From: Chitinophagales bacterium | GTDB lineage: Bacteria; Bacteroidota; Bacteroidia; Chitinophagales; UBA2359 | Length of the DNA: 5,839 bases | NCBI GenBank assembly: GCA_020629335.1 | Contig: JAHDDN010000355.1 | Span: 1-5,839 of the forward strand | Reading direction: 5' to 3' | The notes under the pieces: model-generated | Database searches by the model: none | What the model was told of the DNA's origin: nothing | What the model saw: only the letters and a program-made list of their open reading frames with translations | Position numbers and translations under genes: made by a program | In this document: positions 1 through 5,063 of the stretch, piece by piece | Numbering within the stretch: the stretch's first letter is position 1 | Layout: every line of letters begins with the position of its first letter

Positions 1-66
1 TAAGGAATAAATAACGCAGTAGATTCTTAAAAAGACAAAACTTGGGCTATCAAGGCCGCATTCACC

Positions 67-1671
67 CTACTTTCCATCTTCTACCAAAGGCAAGAAGCTC
101 TCACTAGTTGCCTCTTCCATTGCTCGCTCATAACCCGCAGGATAAGGCGCACTCAACAAACTATTCTTTGGAATATAAGGATAAATCTCCGTGTAAGGCT
201 GCACCAAATTATTCACAATTCGTCTATTCACATGAGAACGATTGATCTTTTGATGATCTCTAATTCCTGCAGCCGCTAATAGCTCCACAAAACTCTCAAT
301 CGTTTCGTGATGGTAATTCGCTACCCGCTGTTTTTTATCACTAACTACTAAGCCATTCATCCTTTCAGGATCATGAGTCGTAATACCAGTAGGACAAGTA
401 TTTTGATTGCACTCCAATGCTTGTATACAGCCCAAGGCAATCATCATACCTCTCGCACTATAGCAAATATCTGCCCCTAAAGCCAGCGTACGGAAAATAT
501 GAAAAGCCGTAAAAATCTTCCCCGCCGCTAATATTTTAATATCCTTGCGCAAACCAAAACCAACCAAAGCATTATGCGCAAATGCTAATCCCTCCTTCAA
601 TGGTGTTCCTACTGAATTAGAAAACTCCAAAGGAGCCGCTCCTGTTCCTCCTTCTCCTCCATCCACACTAATAAAATCAGGTTTTATTCCCGTCTCAATC
701 ATGGCCTTACAAATCGCCAAAAACTCGCTCTTACGGCCCATACAAAGCTTGAAGCCTACGGGCCTGCCTCCTGATAAATCACGTAACTGCTTGATGAACT
801 TAATCAAACCTATAGGCGTATTAAAAGCCTTGTGATAAGGAGGTGATAAAACATCAGTCCCTGCTTCTACAGTACGGATTTTAGCAATCTCTTCGGTATT
901 TTTAGAGGCGGGTAGTATTCCACCATGTCCTGGCTTTGCCCCCTGTGATAATTTCAATTCGATCATCTTCACTGATGGAGACGAAACTGTTTTTTGATAG
1001 AGTTCGGGAGAGAAATTACCATCCTTTGCTCGACAGCCAAAATAGCCTGTTCCTATTTGATAGATGAGATCGCCTTCGTATTTTAAGTGATAAGGACTTA
1101 CACCGCCTTCTCCCGTATTATGAGCAAAACTTGCAATCTTAGCTCCACCATTCAAGGCCATCACTGCATTCTTACTCAAGGAACCATAACTCATAGCAGA
1201 AATATTAAACAAACTGCAAGCATAAGGCTGCTTGCAATCTGGCCCACCGACCATTACTCTCGGATTAGGATCTAATTCATGGTGATCTAAAGCACCGATA
1301 GAATGACTCATCCATTCATAACCTTCTGCATAAACATCTAACTTAGTCCCAAATGGAGTAGTATCTAACTCCTTCTTAGCTCGCTGATAAATAATCGTCC
1401 TAAACATACGATTCAATGGTGTTCCATCTACTTCAGACTCAATAAAGTATTGATAGAGCTTAGGACGCAAATCTTCTGCCCAATAACGACCATGACCAAG
1501 TATTGGAAAATTACGAGTAATAGTATGCTTCGACTGAAACATATCATATATCCCCCACAAGATCAGTGGGCCTGCAATCACAAATGCCCACAAAAAAGGA
1601 GGCCAAAAGAAAGACACTCCCAATATGATGACAATAGTAAGAATCGCAAATATTATAAATTCATTCCGCAT
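67..1671 (-). CDS. Membrane-anchored FMN-binding glutamate-synthase-family protein
   Basis: The 534-residue protein matches the FMN-binding core of glutamate synthase (Glu_synthase domain, COG0069 type). Two hydrophobic stretches (about residues 5-22 and 25-42) should anchor it in the inner membrane, with the catalytic part in the cytoplasm. The core follows from about residue 130. It shows NTGEGG (185-190), KPGHGG (246-251) and DGGEGGTGAAP (337-347), which are flavin/substrate-site motifs, and LAAGKI (381-386). Cys415, Cys421 and Cys426 form the C-x5-C-x4-C pattern that binds the [3Fe-4S] cluster in GltB. The class II glutaminase domain and the C-terminal beta-helix of full GltB (about 1500 residues) are absent, so it cannot make glutamate from glutamine alone. 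The real substrate of these stand-alone cores is not established. The start lies 20 bases after the deacetylase stop, which suggests one leftward transcript. The family call is firm; the function is open. Confidence 0.93.
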   Translation of the reverse strand: MRNEFIIFAILTIVIILGVSFFWPPFLWAFVIAGPLILWGIYDMFQSKHTITRNFPILGHGRYWAEDLRPKLYQYFIESEVDGTPLNRMFRTIIYQRAKKELDTTPFGTKLDVYAEGYEWMSHSIGALDHHELDPNPRVMVGGPDCKQPYACSLFNISAMSYGSLSKNAVMALNGGAKIASFAHNTGEGGVSPYHLKYEGDLIYQIGTGYFGCRAKDGNFSPELYQKTVSSPSVKMIELKLSQGAKPGHGGILPASKNTEEIAKIRTVEAGTDVLSPPYHKAFNTPIGLIKFIKQLRDLSGGRPVGFKLCMGRKSEFLAICKAMIETGIKPDFISVDGGEGGTGAAPLEFSNSVGTPLKEGLAFAHNALVGFGLRKDIKILAAGKIFTAFHIFRTLALGADICYSARGMMIALGCIQALECNQNTCPTGITTHDPERMNGLVVSDKKQRVANYHHETIESFVELLAAAGIRDHQKINRSHVNRRIVNNLVQPYTEIYPYIPKNSLLSAPYPAGYERAMEEATSESFLPLVEDGK

Positions 1672-1691
1672 GTTTATTGGCTTTAGTCTTG

Positions 1692-2303
1692 TTATTTAAT
1701 TGCTTTGAACTGATATGCCTCTTTAGTATAGTGTTCCAATAAGCGAGGCAATACATATTGCAGCTTTTCAAAGCTTGGCTGATAATCATGGAAAACAATA
1801 ATAGAGCCATCTTCTGTGTGCTTCAATACATTCTCTAAGCATTGTTCCTCACTAATGTTAGCATCAAAATCCCCACTTAAGACATCCCAAAAAATAATTT
1901 GGTAGCTTTTTCGCAAAGCACGATACTGCCCCCACTTCAGTCGACCATAAGGCGGACGGAATAGGTCAGAATCCACATAATGTCCTGCGTTTTCCACATC
2001 CCTTATATAATTAGGTGTATAAGTCTTCCATCCATTAAAATGAGAATAGGAATGATTTCCGATAGCATGGCCTGCTGTTTGTATCTTTTGGTATATATCA
2101 GTATACAAACTAACTTTATGCCCAATACAGAAAAATGTAGCCTTTGCTTGGTAAGTTCCTAGCAAATCTAATACCCATTCTGTTACTTCAGGAGTAGGCC
2201 CATCATCAAAGGTGAGATAAATAGCTCGTTCTCCTTTAGGATAAGTACAACGTACATCTGCAAAGTATTTTTTAATAAAAGCAGGTGTTTTTATTGGGTA
2301 CAT
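1692..2303 (-). CDS. Polysaccharide deacetylase family protein (NodB domain)
   Basis: This 203-residue protein is almost entirely a NodB homology domain (carbohydrate esterase family 4), metal-dependent enzymes that remove N- or O-acetyl groups from chitin, peptidoglycan or related glycans. All five motifs are visible: TFDDGP (31-36; Asp33 probable catalytic base, Asp34 metal ligand), HSYSH (84-88; His84 and His88 metal ligands), RPPYG (116-120), WDVLSGD (139-145) and VFHD (170-173; His172 probable catalytic acid). The active site therefore looks intact. I see no signal peptide or lipobox at the N terminus, although the domain begins by about residue 26, so the cellular location and substrate are unclear. 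It is the first gene of a leftward pair, diverges from gltX across 152 bases, and is followed after 20 bases by the glutamate-synthase-like gene. Peptidoglycan or another cell-envelope glycan is a reasonable but unproven substrate. Confidence 0.93.
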   Translation of the reverse strand: MYPIKTPAFIKKYFADVRCTYPKGERAIYLTFDDGPTPEVTEWVLDLLGTYQAKATFFCIGHKVSLYTDIYQKIQTAGHAIGNHSYSHFNGWKTYTPNYIRDVENAGHYVDSDLFRPPYGRLKWGQYRALRKSYQIIFWDVLSGDFDANISEEQCLENVLKHTEDGSIIVFHDYQPSFEKLQYVLPRLLEHYTKEAYQFKAIK

Positions 2304-2337
2304 ATAAAATTTTAAATGAGTTCATAGCTTTATTTAG

Positions 2338-2345
2338 CAATTATA
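2338..2345 (-). promoter_or_regulatory. Weak candidate promoter -7/-10 element for the leftward deacetylase pair
   Basis: Read leftward, the sequence is TATAATTG, one mismatch from the Bacteroidota -7 consensus TAnnTTTG and also a perfect TATAAT. It would give a leader of roughly 25-30 bases before the ATG at 2303. I found no convincing TTG -33 element at the usual distance, so this is only a candidate. Confidence 0.3.
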
Positions 2346-2347
2346 GG

Positions 2348-2372
2348 AACCTTAGAGCAGCCCTGTAAGGTT
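2348..2372. repeat. 7-bp inverted repeat in the divergent promoter region
   Basis: AACCTTA (2348-2354) and TAAGGTT (2366-2372) are perfect inverted copies separated by 11 bases. The site lies immediately upstream of the candidate leftward -10 box, where a dimeric regulator could bind. A hairpin in RNA is equally possible. Seven pairs with an 11-base loop can arise by chance in AT-rich DNA. Confidence 0.3.
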
Positions 2373-2400
2373 AAATAAAATTACTAAAAAAATCAATTTC

Positions 2401-2415
2401 GTGATTTTCCATCAC
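2401..2415. repeat. 5-bp inverted repeat upstream of the gltX promoter
   Basis: GTGAT (2401-2405) and ATCAC (2411-2415) are separated by TTTCC. The site falls where the -33 region of the gltX promoter would be, so an operator is conceivable. The arms are short and the evidence is weak. Confidence 0.22.
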
Positions 2416-2422
2416 AAAACCT

Positions 2423-2430
2423 TATTTTTG
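2423..2430 (+). promoter_or_regulatory. Candidate gltX promoter (Bacteroidota -7 element)
   Basis: TATTTTTG fits the Bacteroidota primary-sigma -7 consensus TAnnTTTG exactly. It lies 25 bases before the gltX ATG, which would leave a short leader of about 20 bases. An exact TTG -33 element is missing; the nearest is TTTCG at 2397-2401. No Shine-Dalgarno sequence lies before the ATG, which is usual in this phylum. Confidence 0.55.
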
Positions 2431-2455
2431 CGGCAGAATATAAATATAAACATCC

Positions 2456-3973
2456 ATGAATCAGAAAGTTAGAACGCGCTATGCGCCAAGTCCTACAGGA
2501 ATGCAACATATTGGAGGAGTACGTACCGCCTTATTTTGCTATCTTTTTACTAAGCATCATAATGGTGATTTCATCCTACGTATTGAGGATACCGACCAAA
2601 GCCGCTTTGTGGAAGGTGCGGAGCAATATATTATTGACACCCTCGAATGGTTGGACATGGAATGTGCTGAAGGCGTTCATGTGGGCGGGGATGCGGGCCC
2701 TTATCGCCAATCAGAGCGTAAACCGCTATATAAAAAATATGCACAGCAGTTGTTAGATAGCGGTCATGCCTATATGGCCTTTGATACCGCAGAGGAATTA
2801 GCGGCTATCAGAAAGAAGTATGAAGCAGATAAAACGAATTTTAAATATGGTGCAGAAACTCGCCTAATGATGAAAAATTCACTGACCTTATCTGAAGAGG
2901 AAGTAAAAAGCCGATTAGAAGCTGGCGATCCTTATGTTATTCGGATCAAAGTACCTCAAGATCGAAAAATCAAGGTTCACGATGTCATCAGAGGAGAAAT
3001 AGAATTTCATAGTGATGAGGTAGATGACAAAGTATTGATGAAAGCGGATGGAATGCCAACTTATCACTTAGCGGTAGTAGTGGATGACTATTCTATGAAA
3101 ATATCTCATGTATTTCGTGGAGTAGAATGGTTGCCATCTTTCCCTATTCATGGATTGCTCTATGAATTTTTAGGTTTGCAAGATTCTATGCCGAAGTTTG
3201 TGCATACTCCTTTAATTATGAAACCGAATGGCAAAGGTAAACTGAGCAAACGTGATGGCGATTTAGGGGGCTTCCCCGTATTCCCACTTGCTTGGGAAGG
3301 ACAGAATGGTTTTAGAGAAATGGGCTTCTTCCCAGATGCCTTTAAAAATATCTTAGCCTTCTTGGGTTGGAACCCAGGTACAGAGCAGGAAATCTTTACG
3401 GAAGATGAGTTAGCAGCAGCATTTGATTTGTCAAGAATCAGTAAAGCAGGGGCAAAATTTGATTTTGAAAAAGCAAAGTGGTTCAATCAGCAATACTTAA
3501 GAGCTAAAACTAATGAAGAATTGGCCGAGCACGTACTAAAATACGCTCCTGAAGAAGTCAGCTATGACGAAAGCCAAATTCCTTATTTATGTGGATTACT
3601 CAAGGAAAGAATGACTTATCCACAAGATTTTTGGTCGGCTGGTGCTTATTTCTTCAATAAACCGAGCGAATTTGACGCAAAAACGGTTAAAAAGAAGTGG
3701 AATGATGATTCTATCGCTTATTTTACAGAAATAAAGCAACAATTGAGCGACTTATCCACATTTGATGTTGATAATGTTGAAAAGACGGTCAAAGATTATA
3801 TCGCTGCCAAAGAATTGAAGTTTGGTGATATTCTGCTGCCTTTCCGCTTGATGCTTTCGGGTGTAAAGGGTGGTCCTAGTGTTTTTGAAATTGCCGCTTT
3901 CTTAGGCAAAGAGGAAACTTTGGCCAGAATGGAATTGGCGGAAGCGAAGTTTGCGGAAATGAACGCAGTCTAG
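2456..3973 (+). CDS. gltX: Glutamyl-tRNA synthetase
   Basis: This class I aminoacyl-tRNA synthetase charges tRNA-Glu with glutamate using ATP, in the cytoplasm. At 505 residues it has normal bacterial length. The N-terminal Rossmann fold opens with APSPTG and the HIGG form of the HIGH signature (residues 18-21). LRIEDTD follows at 41-47, and GMPTYHLAVVVDD (199-211) belongs to the conserved catalytic core. KLSKRDG (262-268) is the KMSKS-type ATP loop. The C-terminal part, from about residue 330, is the helical anticodon-binding region. Whether it is discriminating (tRNA-Glu only) or also charges tRNA-Gln cannot be told from this window. The ATG at 2456 puts APSPTG at the expected distance from the N terminus. 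The gene stands alone, diverging from the deacetylase. Its TAG stop is the first three bases of the long palindrome at 3971-4026. Confidence 0.98.
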   Translation: MNQKVRTRYAPSPTGMQHIGGVRTALFCYLFTKHHNGDFILRIEDTDQSRFVEGAEQYIIDTLEWLDMECAEGVHVGGDAGPYRQSERKPLYKKYAQQLLDSGHAYMAFDTAEELAAIRKKYEADKTNFKYGAETRLMMKNSLTLSEEEVKSRLEAGDPYVIRIKVPQDRKIKVHDVIRGEIEFHSDEVDDKVLMKADGMPTYHLAVVVDDYSMKISHVFRGVEWLPSFPIHGLLYEFLGLQDSMPKFVHTPLIMKPNGKGKLSKRDGDLGGFPVFPLAWEGQNGFREMGFFPDAFKNILAFLGWNPGTEQEIFTEDELAAAFDLSRISKAGAKFDFEKAKWFNQQYLRAKTNEELAEHVLKYAPEEVSYDESQIPYLCGLLKERMTYPQDFWSAGAYFFNKPSEFDAKTVKKKWNDDSIAYFTEIKQQLSDLSTFDVDNVEKTVKDYIAAKELKFGDILLPFRLMLSGVKGGPSVFEIAAFLGKEETLARMELAEAKFAEMNAV

Positions 3974-4026
3974 CGATGAGCGCATAGCGATGAGCAATAA
4001 TGCTATGCGCTCATCACTCATCGCTA
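3971..4026. repeat. Long imperfect palindrome overlapping the gltX stop codon
   Basis: TAGCGATGAG (3971-3980) pairs with CTCATCGCTA (4017-4026), and CGCATAGC (3981-3988) pairs with GCTATGCG (4002-4009). This gives 18 pairs with a 13-base loop and a 7-base bulge. An alternative register gives an uninterrupted 14-bp stem (3975-3988 with 4002-4015). The two registers exist because the left half repeats TAGCGATGAGC at 3971 and 3985, and the right half repeats CTCATC. It could end gltX transcription or protect the mRNA 3' end, but no T-run follows, so it is not a canonical intrinsic terminator. The repeat-within-a-palindrome structure is more typical of a dispersed intergenic element. Confidence 0.75.
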
Positions 4027-4180
4027 GTTTCGGCTTAGGGATGGTAGCGGTATGTGGCGGCCATGATGCGACTTACGGCGCTTAGTGATGCGATGGCTGG
4101 CCCGCAGGGCAGACAAGCAGCACTTAGCAAAGTAGGAGCAGCATAGCCACATAAGAGCGGACAGCCCGACCGAGCCACTT
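4027..4180. other. GC-rich intergenic block, probably a dispersed repeat; no gene seen
   Basis: By hand count, 4031-4180 is about 59% G+C (89 of 150), clearly above the genes on either side. It contains a GCCC-GCA-GGGC mini-hairpin (4100-4110), a possible long-range stem of 8 pairs (4051-4058 with 4146-4153) and two imperfect TGATGCGA copies near 4064 and 4086. Open frames exist on the minus strand (4024-4290 and 4035-4262), but they overlap each other in different frames, and their translations are low-complexity and resemble no protein family. A repeated non-coding element or a structured RNA fits better. I recall similar blocks between genes of Saprospiraceae but cannot verify that here. 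Confidence 0.5.
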
Positions 4181-4220
4181 GTTGATTGATTGATTTTTGA
4201 TTTATTGATTGAATTTTGAT
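4181..4220. repeat. TTGAT-rich degenerate short tandem repeat
   Basis: The tract consists of irregular copies of TTGAT, TGATT and TGATTT. It is almost free of C on the plus strand and follows directly on the GC-rich block, so the boundary in base composition is abrupt. It may be slippage-derived filler or one edge of the composite intergenic element. No coding or regulatory role can be seen. Confidence 0.55.
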
Positions 4221-4282
4221 AGACGGGAACAATCGAAAAATACGAAGCGAGGGAAGCCCCAAATAAACATTGAAATTTGTAG

Positions 4283-4304
4283 GGGCGCACCTATGTGTGC
4301 GCCC
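4283..4304. repeat. GGGCGCAC palindrome (8-bp stem, 6-base loop)
   Basis: GGGCGCAC (4283-4290) pairs with GTGCGCCC (4297-4304) around CTATGT. A G-U pair (4282 with 4305) can extend it. The GTAGGGGCGCAC form resembles REP-like palindromic repeats that I recall being scattered between genes in several phyla, but this assignment is from memory. The hairpin lies about 90 bases before the next gene and is not followed by a T-run. Confidence 0.6.
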
Positions 4305-4308
4305 TCTC

Positions 4309-4322
4309 TGACAGGCATGTCA
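4309..4322. repeat. Small palindrome TGACA-GGCA-TGTCA
   Basis: TGACA (4309-4313) and TGTCA (4318-4322) form a 5-bp stem around a 4-base loop, four bases after the GGGCGCAC palindrome. The pair of adjacent hairpins probably forms one repeat unit. On its own it is too short to interpret. Confidence 0.4.
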
Positions 4323-4393
4323 AACCAATAGCCAAAAAAATAAATGGGGAAGCCCCAAAGAAAAAATTATTTTATCATTTTAATTATAAGAAG

Positions 4394-4630
4394 ATGCCAA
4401 AGAAAAAATCAAAAAAAGGGAAACCGCAGGTGAATGAGGAATTAGAGGGATTTGAAATCAAAATTAATGAGTTTGGTTCGATTGAGAGTAATTTGAATCC
4501 TGAAGAACTCAATCAATTTTTGAATAAGCATGTGGATGATAAGAAATTGAGGGGACGAGATGAAAATTTATTACCCATTGATGATAAGGAGGAAGAAGAG
4601 GAAACGCTTTTTTCGGATGAAGAAGAATAA
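4394..4630 (+). CDS. Small basic/acidic bipolar protein of unknown function
   Basis: The 78-residue product has a lysine-rich start (MPKKKSKKGK, residues 1-10), a middle that looks folded or conserved (FEIKINEFGSIESN, 20-33, then NPEELNQFLNKHVDDKKL, 35-52) and a strongly acidic tail (about 63-78, including a run of five Glu). There is no signal peptide or membrane segment. I place the start at the ATG at 4394. The upstream in-frame ATG at 4295 lies inside the GGGCGCAC palindrome, and the 33 codons between read through repeat sequence. The stop is 3 bases before the B12-binding gene, so the two are almost certainly co-transcribed and perhaps translationally coupled. I do not recognise the family with certainty. 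I have a faint, unverified memory of similar small proteins in other Bacteroidota. It could be an accessory or chaperone-like partner of the B12 protein, but nothing in the sequence proves this. Confidence 0.8.
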   Translation: MPKKKSKKGKPQVNEELEGFEIKINEFGSIESNLNPEELNQFLNKHVDDKKLRGRDENLLPIDDKEEEEETLFSDEEE

Positions 4631-4633
4631 ACT

Positions 4634-5041
4634 ATGAAAAGACCAATTAGATTTTTAATGGCGAAGGTTGGCTTGGATGGACATGATAGAGGAGCTAAGG
4701 TTATTGCTGCTGCTATGCGTGATGCCGGTATGGAGGTGATTTATACAGGCCTTAGACAGACGCCTCAAATGGTGGTGAATGCAGCTTTGCAAGAGGATGT
4801 AGATGCTATTGGTGTGAGTATTTTATCAGGTGCTCACATGACGGTATTTCCAAAAATCAAAAAGCTCATGGAGGAGAATGAAATGAATGATGTGCTGCTT
4901 ACGGGTGGGGGCATTATTCCTGAGGAAGATATGAAGACGCTTCAAGGAATAGGCGTTGGACAGCTCTTCCCGCCTGGTACTAAGATGAGTGATATAGCTG
5001 ATTATATTACTGAATGGGTAAAAGAAAACAGATCATTTTAG
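4634..5041 (+). CDS. Stand-alone cobalamin (B12)-binding protein, methylmalonyl-CoA mutase small-subunit type
   Basis: At 135 residues this is a single flavodoxin-like B12-binding domain, homologous to the C-terminal domain of methylmalonyl-CoA mutase and to separate small subunits such as archaeal McmA2 or HcmB. The DxHxxG motif is present as DGHDRG (15-20), with His17 the expected lower axial ligand to cobalt. SILSG (62-66) is the conserved S-x-L-x-G element that accommodates the dimethylbenzimidazole tail. GGG (91-93) and PPGT (113-116) match the other conserved loops. It lacks the TIM-barrel substrate domain, so it needs a separate large subunit, and none is encoded in the window. The likely reaction is carbon-skeleton rearrangement of an acyl-CoA (methylmalonyl-, isobutyryl- or hydroxyisobutyryl-CoA); which one cannot be decided here. 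It lies 3 bases after the small bipolar protein gene and 22 bases before an enoyl-CoA hydratase gene, consistent with an acyl-CoA degradation operon. Confidence 0.93.
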   Translation: MKRPIRFLMAKVGLDGHDRGAKVIAAAMRDAGMEVIYTGLRQTPQMVVNAALQEDVDAIGVSILSGAHMTVFPKIKKLMEENEMNDVLLTGGGIIPEEDMKTLQGIGVGQLFPPGTKMSDIADYITEWVKENRSF

Positions 5042-5063
5042 CAATGATTAATAAATTTAAACA

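Larger units (their letters stand above)
4251..4359. repeat. Palindromic module flanked by 13-bp direct repeats (possible small non-autonomous element)
   Basis: GGGAAGCCCCAAA occurs at 4251-4263 and again at 4347-4359 in the same orientation, exactly 96 bases apart. Between the copies lie the GGGCGCAC palindrome (4283-4304) and a second small palindrome (4309-4322). The arrangement resembles a short insertion with a duplicated target, or two copies of a repeat edge. No transposase is present nearby. A 13-base exact match at this spacing is unlikely by chance. Confidence 0.5.

Noticed and set aside
3160..3486. Minus-strand open frame of 108 codons inside gltX
   Set aside because: It lies entirely within the conserved catalytic and C-terminal regions of gltX and has no protein-like features of its own.
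3971..4026. Canonical intrinsic terminator after gltX
   Set aside because: The hairpin is strong but no run of T follows on either strand. It is recorded as a palindromic repeat, with termination only a possibility.
4181..4220. CRISPR-like or iteron array in the TTGAT tract
   Set aside because: Units are 4-8 bases, irregular and without spacers, and there is no replication or Cas gene nearby.
4024..4290. Minus-strand open frame of 88 codons, and a second one at 4035-4262 in another frame
   Set aside because: The two overlap almost completely in different frames, lie wholly in repeat-like DNA and are rich in Cys, Ser and Leu without any recognisable fold. Open frames through a GC-rich repeat are the simpler explanation.
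4295..4393. N-terminal extension of the small bipolar protein to the ATG at 4295
   Set aside because: The upstream ATG sits in the loop of the GGGCGCAC palindrome, and the extra residues are translated repeat sequence. The ATG at 4394 gives a clean Lys-rich start.
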